Below are positions 1 to 11,468 of a DNA stretch of 64,000 bases, piece after piece. The stretch's first letter is position 1. The number at the start of each line of letters is the position of its first letter. The DNA lies in NCBI GenBank assembly GCA_024305745.1, contig JAHRBS010000003.1:1302001-1366000 (forward strand), read 5' to 3'. The stretch comes from Polyporus tsugae (taxonomy: Eukaryota; Basidiomycota; Agaricomycetes; Polyporales; Polyporaceae). The position numbers were made by a program, and so were the translations under genes. The notes beneath the pieces were generated by a model. The model did not search any database and was not told the origin of the DNA. It saw nothing but the letters and a program-made list of their open reading frames with translations.

Positions 1-109
1 TCGAGGCCCTTAAAAGGATCCCCTTTTCGCGTTCAGTTCCCGTCCCCATCGACGAGTTACTTACTTGCGCTTTCTTACTACCACCTCTCGTGAGCCGTTT
101 TCTTCCGCC

Positions 110-2264
110 ATGGATCCAGCTTATCTGAACAAGAGTGAGTGGCGCCCGTCGTTCCCCTTCGCTACGAGTGCTGAGCGTTTCCCGCAGAGATCGTCGACCT
201 GAGCGACGCCGAGCTCATTGCCCTCGGGTTCCTGCGCAAAAGTGAGCCCCTTCGTCATTACACACGTCCATCTCTCACTCATTATTGCCCGTCCACCTTG
301 TAGACGTTGCTCCGGGTGTTAAACGTATCGTCGAAAGGGTGAAGGCCGACCCCGATCGCCTAGGCAGTAAGTCTCTCCATGTTCTTTTTTGCGCGTTTCA
401 TTTCCAACTTACTCACACCTTCTTCCGTTTTCAGCCGTGACCTGCTTCATGGTCGACTGTCTCAAGCGCAAGTAGCCGGTCCAGGCTCCCCCACAAGACG
501 CTACTCAACCGCCCGCCTCTCCTACCTCTCCCACCTCTCCCTCCCTCAGCGAGGCGGAGTCCCTCTACTCGGAGCTCAGCAACGACTCGGACGCCCGCAC
601 CGTCGTCGCCCCCGACCTGATCTTCAAGTATGAGATGAACGTCTGGTACCACGGCGTCGCCGGCAACCCTCCCAAGCTTATGTGGCGTTCCCATCTCGAG
701 ATCAACCCCTTCCCCATCCCCCCGCCTGAAACCAACTTCTTCAAGATCCCCATCAAGACTGCCCATGGCGTCTTCAACACGCCGCTCAACGACGTGTGGG
801 ACGATACCGTCGCTCCTCGGATCCTGGCGTCGATGAAGGCCCACGGCCTCAAGTACTCCGTGCTCAAGACGCCTCGCTTCTCGACCGTCGAGGACGGCAA
901 GGACGAAACTTTCGGCCCCATCGTTGTGTGGATCGCCGTTCCTCCCAACACCACCAACACCGGGGCCGTTCGCGATGCCACGCCAGACATCCTCCATATC
1001 CTCGCTGACGTCCAGATCACCGATGTCGTCGTCGAGTGGTACGAGGCGTCGGTCGTTAGGCTGGTAGGCCCGCCTCTAATGAGCGTCGAGGACAACACCA
1101 GCCCCAAGTTCGGCCTTAATCACCCGTTCAACACCGGCCTAGGCATCCCCATGGCCAGGCAGTCCGACGACACGTAGGGCACCCTCACGCTCCTGTTCAA
1201 GGAGATGAAGATGGGCGGCGGCGACCCCAGCGAGAGGATCCTCGCCCTCACCAACAAACACGTCGCCTCCGTCGACACCACCACCGATTACGAGTTCGAC
1301 GGGGCCAACCCTCAGCACATCTCGTTTGTGGTGATCGCCGTCTCGCTCGTGCCGTCACCGAGATCGAGGACGCCGTCACCACGGGGCTCCGCGACGTCGT
1401 CAGACTTGCCGGAGAAGTCGAGGACTTGGAGTCGAAGTTGGGCACGCCCAAGGAGAACAAGACGGCCCTGAGACGCAGGAAGAACGCCTTGAACGAGAAG
1501 AACGAGGACAACGCCACTCTCCAGACCTTCTTCGCCGAAGTCAACGCCGACTGGCAAGATACCAACGGCCGCAGGTTCGGTGTTGCCGACTGGGCTCCCA
1601 AGATCTCCGTCAGGGTCGACGACCGCCACTACACTCGCGACATCGCCACGTTCGCGGTCGATGGGGAGAAGCTCGAGAATTTTGAGCGTAACATCATCGA
1701 TCTAGATGCGTTCCGTTCCGTTTCCCCCCTTCTTTCCAATCTCGCTTACTAACATTTAACTCTTCAGGAAACCAATACACCGCCGGTCAGCTCGAGGATC
1801 TCTTCTGGCCCGTCGCTGCCGTTCGCGAGGGCAGGACGATCCCAGCTGACCTCCAGCTCCCCGTCCGTCGCGCTCTTACTCGCCGCCTCGTCATCAATCC
1901 CGACACGGAGGACAAGAATGGCGACCCCCTCTACACCGTCGGCAAGTACGGCAACACGACCAAGCTTACCTTGGGCCGCTACTCGGGCATGGACGCCTAT
2001 ACCTGCACCGACCTCGGACTCGAGTCTAGGGAAGTGGTCGTCTACAACTATAGTAACACTTCTGGCGACTTTTCGGACCACGGCGACTCGGGCTTCCTCA
2101 TCTTCACGGGCGACGGCGACGCGCTCGCCATCCTGCACTCAGGAATGCCTCGAGGCATGCACAACCACGTCACCTACGGTACGCCCATCTGGTGGGTTAT
2201 CAAGCAGATCCTCGTCAAGTATCCCTTCGCCGAGTTCTACGGCATCACCTACAGCCTCGACTGA
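110..2264 (+). pseudogene. Trypsin-like serine protease family gene, disrupted
   Basis: The coding frame can be followed from the ATG at 110 through exons 110-134, 188-241, 304-366, a long exon from 435 to 1687, and 1768-2264. Two protease hallmarks are visible: LTNKHV, which fits the catalytic-His region, and HGDSGFLIF, the GDSG motif with the catalytic Ser. The C-terminal block HSGMPRG to YGTPIWWVI is, from memory, typical of a large mushroom family of trypsin-like (S1/S7-like) proteins. The long exon is broken three times. It has in-frame TAG codons at 473-475 and 1175-1177, each one C-to-T change from CAG, with family-like sequence continuing after both. It also has a one-base frameshift at about 1325-1350. 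The intron at 1688-1767 is normal. The disruption is directly visible; the family assignment rests on motifs. It could still make a short peptide, but not the protease. Confidence 0.7.
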
Positions 2265-3526
2265 AGCACATTCAAGCGCCGTCCTCGTGCTTCCCTCCTC
2301 CCCCCACTGTCCTTTCTCCTCCTCGTCTGTTTCTTTCGACTTGTCTTTTCCATCTGCTTCTTGTATCGTCGGTTCAGACGCGTGTCTTGACTCTCGATTC
2401 GCTGCGAAACGTTCGTCCCTTTTTCTTTCAATCCTTTCATGCTAGTAGCTGACAATCTTTATCGTTTAGCTCTTTGGCGGATTGCACGCTTCGTTTATTC
2501 CTTCGACGTCGTCTCGGCTCTCTCTCTCTTTCATTCTCTCTGATTTTTATTCGTCGCCTGGTTGTCGACGGAGATGGTGGATGTCTTGACTGGTGAATCG
2601 CTGCCCTGCTTCGTTCTCCATCGTATCTTCGTACTTACTGCGAACGACCTTGACGTCTAGGCACTGGATCGTCGACTTCTCGCTCAGGTATGTCTGGCCC
2701 TCTTTCCCGTTTCTCGATACGTGCAGCTTAGAGCACTTTCTATCTAGCCTCCCGTCGCGTAAACTCGCAACCTCGTACAGAACGACATGGGCGGAGATCA
2801 AAAGGAGTCGCCGTTCCGTATCACCATCACTGGTGGGCTCCAGTATTGCTCGCACGCGACCTCTCCAAGCCACGGTGTGCGCTCGAGCTTGACTACAACG
2901 TTCATGCATTGAGCAAGTATTGCATGGCCTATAACCAACTGTAATCACAGGTGATGATAATGATGTTTTTAAGTTTGGTGATCATCAGCATCATCATCCT
3001 TCGGAGCATGGGGCCAAATTCGCAGCATTCACCTCACAGAGATGTGAATTGCGTATAGAGTACATGTCCTTCAGTCGAGATCCAGAAAACATTCGTGTTC
3101 GTAACTCTTGAGCAGCTGCGCGCGCATTGACTTGGGTTATTTGGAGAATACACCGGCTTCCAATGCGTGTGCGCAGTGCTTTTATATTCCGATAGACGAA
3201 TTGATGGATACTAGATAGGGTTTTAAATTTTGTCGCGTCGTCACATCTGTCCTATACGTAGAGCCGGATAACTTGAATCTAAAAATGTCAAAGCTTTAGT
3301 CCCCGGCTCATCATGGCACCACATGAACTGATATACTCGCCGAAGTGTTTCGTACCGAAGGTTTCTTCGAGTTGACACAGCGTGTAGCACAACCCAAGGC
3401 TAGAATACAATTAGATTCAAAGAGTCTGTGAAGAAATCGATGGACTGACGTCGCTGAGACTCTACCTGTGGCAGGTCCACGACCATTTCCGTCCGCCCTG
3501 CAACCGACCTCCCTCGCCCATCTCCA
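2265..3526. other. Intergenic, no gene recognised
   Basis: The first 200 bases are pyrimidine-rich and look like a 3' untranslated region of the upstream gene. Both strands have open frames of up to 133 codons, but none shows a domain, a splice-consistent structure or a compositional bias. I see nothing else in this stretch. Confidence 0.5.
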
Positions 3527-5314
3527 TCACTTTCGCAAGGACTCCCATCTCCATGACCGCCAGTACGGCTCGCAGTCCTCCGACTCGTCCAAGCAGATGG
3601 GCGAGAGCTGGGACATCCAATGATCCCAAAGCGCGTCCGAGCGCATGTCTCCCACCTTGACCACCCTCCCCCCTTCGTCGTATTGGTGCAGCATACACAC
3701 CGGGGTCCTCCCCCGGAACGTGCGGCCGAGGATGATGCGGGCAAAGGGGCGGCCCGCGGCGAGCTGGAGCACGTACACCGCGTCCTCGTCCGTCAGGCAG
3801 TCGACGCGCAGCGTGGCGAGCTGCGGGCAGGCGAGGTCTTTGGGTGCTGCGCCCTCAGTCATCTCCAGTACCCGGAATATTTTCGAGTCGCGGATGCTGG
3901 AGGTTTCCTGTAGGTGCCTGCAGACGACGAGCGACTCGAGTTGGGGCATGTGCGAGAGGAGGGGGTCTCGGCCTGTGCTGAGCAGCCATGCACACCCGGG
4001 ATCTATCCATACTTCCCGGGCATTGGCAAAGACGGGCGATTGGGCAAGGGCGGTGGACAGCTCGAGGACGTCGTCATCCGCGGCTGAAGGGTCAAGTGGG
4101 GACTTTATGATGTCGAGCCAAAGATAGCGGCCATCCGTGGGACTGAACACTTGGATGCTAACGATATCCGCGCGGCTCTCGGCGTATGCGCGGTTCTCGC
4201 CCTTGTGTATGCGCCAGCTTGTAGGATTATCCGTGAAGCCGAAGAGGTCTGTGCAATTGGACACATCCGAGAGGCGGACTTCACCCAGCCGAACGACGCA
4301 GGATGAAGGAATGGAGATATGTGCGCAGAAGGTTCGGAGAAAAGGCATCCATTCGTCCACCATTCCTGATTCGAAGGCACCGTAGTGATGGTTGATGATC
4401 ACGAGCCTTTCGAGGTGCCCAAGCGGCACAACGGGTCCAAAATTGCCAGGGGTTAACTCGCTAACCTCGAACTCCACTTGTGGCACTTCGAAGAACATTG
4501 TCCGCAGGTTAGGACATCCAGATAGGAATGCGAAAAAATCGCGCAGAGTGTACTCAGTGCCGCCAGAATAAGTGGGATATGACATTTGTAGATGGGTGAG
4601 CGAAGTGAAGCCGGTGGATGGCACGAAATTGGCGCTCTCCAGTGACAGCGTCCTCAGCCTGGGACATCCTCCAGGAAATAGCGGCACTGTCGGTGTTGCT
4701 GAATGACAGTGACTGAAGTGGCAGTACTGAAGAGCGGACAGTGGAGTAGATGCGATGGTCGTAAAGTCGGAGGTGTTGACAGCGAGGACCACAATTTCGG
4801 AGGCGCGAGAACTCTGTTCCGCAAGAATGGACATCATGGGTTCGGAAACGGGACGAGCAATAAGGAACCTGAGCGGACCAGTAGGGCATCGATCAAGATA
4901 GTGGGTGTACAAGGGAGGTCGGCCGTCTTGGGGTTTGGTATCGACAACTGTTGACCACAACCATGAAGTAGCCAAAGCGACTTCACGCCAATGGCGACAT
5001 GTAGAGGTAATCGGAAGGAGATCGGTAGCTTTGACCGTTTTGTGCGAACAGAATGTTGCGAGCCATGTGGCTTGGTAATGTGGTTGAGGGACGAAGGAGA
5101 AAATGGTAGCCAGAATCTCGGATGGTAGCCGATTGACGGGGCGGCATCCATTGATTAACCCGCGAAGAATGTGGCCAGCATTGTCCGTGAGCTGAAGCAA
5201 GTTCTCTAGCTTGTGTGTGTTCACAAATGTCAGTCTCTCACAAAGTTCTGGTGCGATCAAGTTTGAGGGAGTGGGCGTACCGTTTCCACGTTCATGGTGC
5301 GCGGGTTGCTGCAT
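3527..5314 (-). CDS. F-box protein with LRR-like C-terminal region
   Basis: A single open exon encodes 595 aa. An F-box-type helix pair, NRLPSEILATIFSFV, lies at about residues 60-75, and the CRHWREVALATSWLW segment that normally follows an F-box in mushroom proteins lies at about 107-121. The rest has the irregular leucine-rich pattern (HLQMSYP, CPNLRTMFF, LERLVIINHH) of F-box/LRR proteins. By family knowledge such proteins are substrate adaptors of SCF ubiquitin ligases, the F-box binding Skp1; the substrate is unknown. The ATG at 5312-5314 is the first in frame. A possible short upstream exon near 5490-5390 joins only out of frame, so I left it out. Unlike the other two F-box genes in the window, this one is uninterrupted. 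Confidence 0.8.
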   Translation of the reverse strand: MQQPAHHERGNGTPTPSNLIAPELCERLTFVNTHKLENLLQLTDNAGHILRGLINGCRPVNRLPSEILATIFSFVPQPHYQATWLATFCSHKTVKATDLLPITSTCRHWREVALATSWLWSTVVDTKPQDGRPPLYTHYLDRCPTGPLRFLIARPVSEPMMSILAEQSSRASEIVVLAVNTSDFTTIASTPLSALQYCHFSHCHSATPTVPLFPGGCPRLRTLSLESANFVPSTGFTSLTHLQMSYPTYSGGTEYTLRDFFAFLSGCPNLRTMFFEVPQVEFEVSELTPGNFGPVVPLGHLERLVIINHHYGAFESGMVDEWMPFLRTFCAHISIPSSCVVRLGEVRLSDVSNCTDLFGFTDNPTSWRIHKGENRAYAESRADIVSIQVFSPTDGRYLWLDIIKSPLDPSAADDDVLELSTALAQSPVFANAREVWIDPGCAWLLSTGRDPLLSHMPQLESLVVCRHLQETSSIRDSKIFRVLEMTEGAAPKDLACPQLATLRVDCLTDEDAVYVLQLAAGRPFARIILGRTFRGRTPVCMLHQYDEGGRVVKVGDMRSDALWDHWMSQLSPICLDESEDCEPYWRSWRWESLRK

Positions 5315-5998
5315 GGTTCAGGGACATACACCGTGGTTAACTGGAACCGACTAGCTAGGATCAGTGACGACTAGGCTTACATCTTTCCAGCCCTTGAAAA
5401 AGTTTGTAGACTCTCTATGTGCTCGTGGAAGGCGCGAGCGAGGTTCACGGTCCCGGGACTTGGTTGCGCTGTCTTCGAGTTCATGGCCATAGTCTGAGCA
5501 CTGGAGTCAGCATCCCAGAGTGTGCGATGCCTGTATGGCGTGTACCTATATGAAGACGTCTTGAGCGTGTCGGATACGGTGAAGGTATGTGCGAGACTTC
5601 CGCTGCTGCCACCAGTGGCGGTCGTCTGTACTCAGGGCGCGCGCCTCTACGTGCGTCGGCAGGGTCCGAAGCCAATCGAACCGAAGCGATTTGAGTTGGC
5701 AACGGCGCCAGGTCATCCCGCATCGAATTAAGTACTGTAACTTAGGTGTTAGAAGCCAGCAGAATACGAATGGGGGTGGACTCTGGAAGAAAAGAGTGCA
5801 TGAACGGGAATCACTGCCTGCTCAGGTACTCAGAACGATCACGTGGAACGCCCCGGGCAAACGCGTCGCGTGTTTGCAAGTCCGCTTCATTGACGAGTAC
5901 CTCTTGGCTTCTTCTTGCCACATCGCACAGCAACATACCCCGTTTCCTCCACCCTTGCCCTCACTATAGGCTACAAATAAACGATCCCTTCCGTGGCA
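5315..5998. other. Intergenic region between divergent F-box and sos7 genes
   Basis: This holds the shared upstream region of the minus-strand F-box gene and the plus-strand sos7 gene. A pyrimidine-rich stretch (5930-5965) precedes the sos7 start. No further gene is supported. Confidence 0.4.
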
Positions 5999-7353
5999 AT
6001 GGATATTGACAACTCCGGAAGGCTCGACGCTGCCCGCGCTTTACAAGTCAAACTTGAGGCCGCGAAGCTAAACATCGTCGAGGACCAGACTCGCTTTGAC
6101 ACGCTCCAAAGCACGCTCGCGAAGGACCCAGGACTTGGGTCTGAGGGTGTGGCCGGTACAACGGACCCTGCCATTGTCGCAGCAGAGGTCGCGTCGCAGA
6201 TCGTGAGTCTCTTGCCGTCGGAAAGCTTCCTGTACTTACAGTATCTTGCGGACCCTCCAACCGGACGCGTTATAGTCTTTCTTGCGGAATCTCAAGTTCC
6301 AGTACCTGGAACAGAAGGCGAAGGACCAGTATGTGAAGACTATCGTCAGCGATGAGGCCCCGAACACCAACGCAGACGACAACGAGCTGCTCAGGATTGA
6401 GAACGACAAGAAGAAGGAGGTCCTTACGGCCGCGAAAGCGCGCCTCGCGGAGAAGTACAGCGATGTGCGTACGCTTGCCCCACTCGTCGAGCAAGGTGAG
6501 TCTTGTCGCTCCGAGTCCTGACCAACTATCATGCGAGGCCCGCCACCCTACCCATCTCTCTCCTGCGTTCACACCACATTTTGTTGTCTCTCTTGCTGTC
6601 CTGAAAGCACTATCATCCTAACCCGCCCGCTCGCCTAATTCCAGACTACAACAAAGCCCGGGCCATCACACAAGAAGCCGCTGCGCTCGCCAGCAAGATC
6701 CTCGACGCTCGCCTCACCCTCACCCGCCTGCGCCAAGCGCACCCACACCCGCGCCTGACGATTCCCGCCGCGAACGCCCAGCTCGATGCGCAGATCGAGG
6801 AGATGCAGGCGCTTGACGAGGACCTGCAGCAGATGAATGCGCAGGTCGAGGAGGTCAAGGAGAAGGTCAAGGCCGGGGCCCGCGAGGTCGAGCGGCTGCG
6901 CATCGAGCGGACGGACCTCGAGAAGACGGTCAATGCGGGGCAGAAGGAGGTGCAGGACGGGCGGGTCGTGGGCCTGTATGACTGGTGCGTCCGTCAAGCA
7001 TTCTCGCCGTGCAAGGGTGCTGAATCGTCCATTGCCGCTGCTTCTACGCCACTCGGCTTCGTAGGTATACGGCCGCCCTCGCGCTGCATCGCTCGCTTTT
7101 GTCCCTCGAATCTGCCCACTCGGAGTCGGAGAACGAGCTCCATCTCACGTACAACATCAGGCCTAACGGCTCGATGGACACTCGGCCGATTTTTATCAAG
7201 CTCTTGTTCGTCCCCAATTCCAGACAGCTAGCCGATGCGCAGGTTGAGGGGTTGTTGGAGGATGCCGGGGACGTTATAGGTGCGCATGTACAAGCGAACG
7301 ACGTGCCCCGACTTATCGCCGCCGTCCTTGCACGAACGCGAGCTGGCGCATGA
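5999..7353 (+). CDS. sos7: Kinetochore protein Sos7-like
   Basis: Exons 5999-6202, 6276-6495, 6645-6984 and 7065-7353 give 350 aa with canonical GT-AG introns and matching phases. The segment FLRNLKFQYLEQKAKDQYVK, about residue 70, fits the Sos7 (Kre28-related) coiled-coil domain. It is followed by long heptad-rich stretches (residues 120-250, for example EEMQALDEDLQQMNAQVEEV) and a short C-terminal head. In fission yeast Sos7 works with the KMN network/Spc105 at the outer kinetochore, so a role in chromosome segregation is the expected one. The ATG at 5999 is chosen because the two codons before it begin with GTG, not ATG. Other coiled-coil kinetochore proteins are possible but fit less well. 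Confidence 0.65.
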
Positions 7354-7936
7354 CTTTTCTCCCTTTGCCCTGTCTTGTCTGAGACTGTATCATAGTTCGC
7401 CATTTGCTGTATCATAGTTCGCCAACGCCCAATTGGATTGGATGTGCACCATCTAGTCTCGACCAAGCCCCTCCCCACCTCTCACCCTCGGTATGAAGGC
7501 TTTGGCCAAACAGACTGATATAATTGCTTCACCAAGGTACTGATGGAGCATATCCTTGACACATTGCCATGACGGTCTGTGACAATGCAGCCTCTGCATA
7601 TCATGCTTGCTTTCCTCCATAACACTGCAGGATTCACAAAACCAACGATGTAATGGGTTGAATGGAATTTGTATCTTATGTGGCGGCGAAACGAAGTACA
7701 TGACCAGACATTTGTGATAGGAAGGGATCCTGTGGATGTGGGGCGAACAAAAACCATGACAAGCTTCATGCGTTTCGAAGCCAGCACTTGTCAAGGTCGC
7801 CCGTCCGGCCGTTGATTTTTGTCTCCCCTAGGCAGACCTAAGGTGATCTATGGAGGGGAAGGAAGGGACGATTAGTGAGGCTTAAGCAAGTCGAGGCCAA
7901 TCTTGTCACTATCAGTTACACACCGTGTAAGCGCCC
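7354..7936. other. Intergenic, short duplicated sequence
   Basis: This is the downstream region of sos7. It contains an exact 18-base direct repeat, CTGTATCATAGTTCGCCA, at 7385-7402 and 7407-7424, probably in the 3' untranslated region. No gene is supported; open frames on the minus strand lack any recognisable feature. Confidence 0.4.
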
Positions 7937-9612
7937 ATGCACACCAACTCGGACTCTGACCGCCACCTCCGAGTCATGAGCCTCACTAGGAGCAAGCTCA
8001 ACAAACCCAACAGTCAAAGGTAAGTTGTACTGCTGTGTAGCTTATCGCATTGGCAAGGAGAGCACGCTCAACAAGTTGTCCCAGCTTCCGGCGTGACCGA
8101 CGAGTCCAGGTTCGCAGCAGAACGCAGTGCAGTTTGGAGCAACATCGACCTCTATCTGTGTAAAACCTTCAGCCTCAAGACACCCTCACCCATATCGGCC
8201 AACTACCCAACGAGGTCCTTGCAGAAATTCTAGTGACGTACGCCCGGGATCACTATCGCTCAGCGACTCGCGACAAGTCCAGGTCGACAAGCCCCCAGTG
8301 GATCAGGCTTGCTCATGTCTGCCGACGCTGGCACGAGGTCGCACTGGACACGCCACGTTTCTGGAGCTACATCTACGTGCGGAAGCCCCGGACATTCTAC
8401 GCTCTCCTCCCGCTGTCAAAAGGCTCGCCTCTCCATATCGATCTGACTCTGGATCAGCACAACTGGAGTAACACGGCTACTTGTATGTCAGCCACGGAGC
8501 TCATCGGAAGGCAGTCGCATCGCCTACGGGGACTCTGTTTTTTTGCGAAGTCGGAGCAGGTTAGGACGCTGGTCGAGAAATTGAGCCATCCGATGCTCCT
8601 ATTGGAAAAGCTGGTGCCATCGGATCGAGGGGGCGGAGACGTGGTCAACTCACATCCCTTGCACCTCCTCCCTGCTACCGGACATGTACCGCGCATACGC
8701 CATCTTAAGCTCCATCGGCTCCCGTTCATGTGGACGGACCCCGTGTTCTGCCCCACGGTGACTACGTTGGTCGTCGTTGGGTTGAAGGCTTCTTGGCTTG
8801 CCGATTCACCCATTGGGACTTTCGAACAGTTCTTGGATGCGCTTAAGGCAATGGCTCCCTCCCTCGTTAATCTCACATTGGAAGAATCCGTGCCACGGCT
8901 TCAATCGCACACCACTGACCCTCCTCTCACTCACGGCCGCTCCATCACCCTCGCTTCCCTCCAAACCTTACGCATCCTCTGCAATACGAACGATTGCGTC
9001 CACCTCATGGACCATCTGACCGTCAACCCCGCGGCGACGATGGACCTCACTGGGAACAGAGGGGCGGGGATCGAACGCTTGGTCGAGATCCTCTCGGCAC
9101 ATGTTTCCCGCTCAACGCCTTTGTTGGGGCTGAAAATATCCCTCCCTCGTTCGACGTCGCAGGTGGCCATCGCGGGTTACAAGGACCCCGACCTTAACAA
9201 GCTAGGCTTGGACGACCTTGGTGCAGTAAACCTTGCACTCAGCACCTCCCCCGCAGGGGAGCGGCCGCTCGCAGCAGTGCTCAGAGCAGCCGGCCCGTTG
9301 TTCTCGCGCGTCCAGGCACTGTCCATACTTTCAGAACAAGGCTGCGATGTTGCCTGGCACAGCCTCTTCGCGTGCACGCCTTCCGTAGAGACCCTCGAGA
9401 TCGTGGGGCATCCAGGTGAAGGCTTCTTCAAGGCACTCCGCGACGTGGGGGATGTGCGAAACGGGCAGTCACGGTCTACGCCGGTCCCTCTCCTCCGACT
9501 GCGTGAGTTGAAGTTCGACAACGTTTGTTTCCGCCACTGGGGCCGGAGCTCCCGCGGCGATGGCGAATTCTTCGACCAGCTTCTTGATTGGGCGATCCTG
9601 CGATGCAACTAA
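7937..9612 (+). CDS. F-box/LRR protein, probably truncated by a premature stop
   Basis: Exons 7937-8019, 8085-8109 (25 bases) and 8173-9612 join in phase to give 515 aa. The F-box reads QLPNEVLAEILVTYA, followed by IRLAHVCRRWHEVALDTPRFW, the standard post-F-box signature in Agaricomycetes. The remainder is leucine-rich. The frame stops at TAA 9610-9612 inside the segment LRCN-stop-GIPVERL. The same frame then continues open to TAA 9808-9810 and encodes a plausible family C-terminus: an IPVERLQLWEC strand, an acidic EEEDDDEDGEDDED run and a short tail. CAA to TAA is one transition, so I read the stop as a recent nonsense mutation. The 515-aa product may still be made. By family it would be an SCF substrate adaptor. 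Confidence 0.7.
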
Positions 9613-9810
9613 GGAATCCCTGTCGAGCGGCTGCAGCTCTGGGAGTGCAAACACGCGACCGCGAAGGACGTCAGTCGTGTCGGGGAGATTGTAGTGGAGG
9701 TGGATTGGGATATGTGGTTGACGGAAGAGGAGGACGATGACGAAGACGGCGAGGACGACGAAGACTTCTACGCATACCGGAACCATAGATCGGCCTACGG
9801 CTTATATTAA

Positions 9811-11468
9811 ATCGTGTGCGTCATTCTGTCTTCTATATAATGCTCACGAAACATATTTGGTGCGATCGCACGGCTGAAGAATTGTTCATGTACACATAGA
9901 CTACCCCTGGGCAGCGCCGTTCCGCATCGCAGGCGCTGTTGTCGGGATGTCTGATATGTGGTACACAGGGCCGTTAGCCAACTTGAAGGCAGGGGCAGAG
10001 TTCGGCGCTGATCTAGGCTTTGGCAGCCTTTGGGGTGAGTACTTATGCATCTTTCTAGTTTCAGCGCCGGCCTAACCCTTGTCGACTGTATGCCCCCCTG
10101 CGGCCTACGATGGCTAGAAAGTCGTCTTACCGAGCGATAGGCACATACCCTGGACGGCGGAGAGCCCTTTCTTTTTTGTCCGCGTCCGCTCTATCTTTAT
10201 GCCATGGCTGTCCCCCCCCCCTGCATCTCCCTGGTCCCATGAGGAAGTTCTGAGGAAGTTACTGGATGACCGCAGGATAGATATGTCACCAAATGCACTC
10301 ATTTTGGGAAAATATCTCGCTACTTCCGATCCTGCGTCCACCGACGACTCGGATCGTTACACTCAATTCTCCTCTAGATCTGACTTGCTCATGACATTGA
10401 CAGGGGCGCAAATAGATGCCTAACATGTACACCTTTCGGAATTGCAATGTACATAAAGGTGCTGTAACACATGCACACTTGGGGGCGTCCCCGAATCGCA
10501 TGGCGATATCCACTTGTCATCGACTAACGAATGGCACTCTAGATCTGCAGTCACCACTCGTACGGTATATTAATATTGTAGCTGCAAGGCGACACTACCC
10601 TACCAGTGGATGAACTTGAATGTCGGGCATTCCGGCGACCAAGTTATCTCCGAGTCCAAGTTGTCATGGTGAAGAGGTACGCGTGATTAGCCGCGGTCCT
10701 CATGGTAAGTTTAAAGTTAGCGCAGGACATACGATTCTTTTCCCATGAGCAATGCTCCACCACGCAGCTGACCAGAATCGTCGCTTCGATCCTCAGGCCA
10801 TCATGCGGCATCCGTTTCCGGTCGCCGACTATATCCTACTGAGCTCTAAGTATGCAAGTGGCAGCAGGCCTCCCAACTTCCATCTTTCCCAAATACCGCA
10901 CACCTCGCCCTCAACGGATGTAAGTATTGGGAGCACAGCCTCTCGACACTGGGGACGCTTATCACCAAGCGGACGCCATGACAAATCGATTGGTGCCTCA
11001 ACGGCATAGCACTGGCAGGGCATAGCGCACTGATAGGGCATAGCCCACGCGGTCTTTGGCTTGGCGGCGTTGAACGTCGCTACATAGGCGGCTCGCCGAA
11101 CGACTGACCGCCTAGAGCCGTTGAGTGAGCTCAAGTGGCTCATCATGGGCTCACACATGAGTGGCACATACCATGTTTTTGTTTTTCTGACTCTGAATAT
11201 CGTATTCTCACCGTGACTTCGCGGAGCCTTAGCTGAGGTCGATTGCTAACGCGGCCCCCATGGGCTCCGGCCGTGTTGCCTGTAAATAAGGTATGTACGT
11301 GGGAAGCTGCCAACTTCGAAAGGAAGCAGCGTCGTGCGGAGCATGCAGGTCGCCGATGACTAGGCTATATAGTCCTCCCCTCCTCACCCCACTCCCCATC
11401 AGAGTCCGTCATCAGTTTGTGTTTCTCCCGTTCGCCTCGATCCCTGCTGACCGGCACCCTAGCAGAGT
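9811..11468. other. Intergenic, no gene recognised
   Basis: No convincing reading frame is present. Three short copies of GGCATAGC occur at 11003, 11019 and 11037 with 16-18 base spacing. The last 120 bases are the promoter of the P450 gene. Confidence 0.4.
11366..11372 (+). promoter_or_regulatory. TATA-like box of the P450 gene
   Basis: TATATAG lies 97 bases before the P450 start codon and is followed by a pyrimidine-rich leader (CCTCCCC, CCTCACC), a common fungal core-promoter layout. Assigned from position and sequence only. Confidence 0.45.

Noticed and set aside
2547..2948. 133-codon minus-strand frame
   Set aside because: No family resemblance, no introns and no neighbouring exons.
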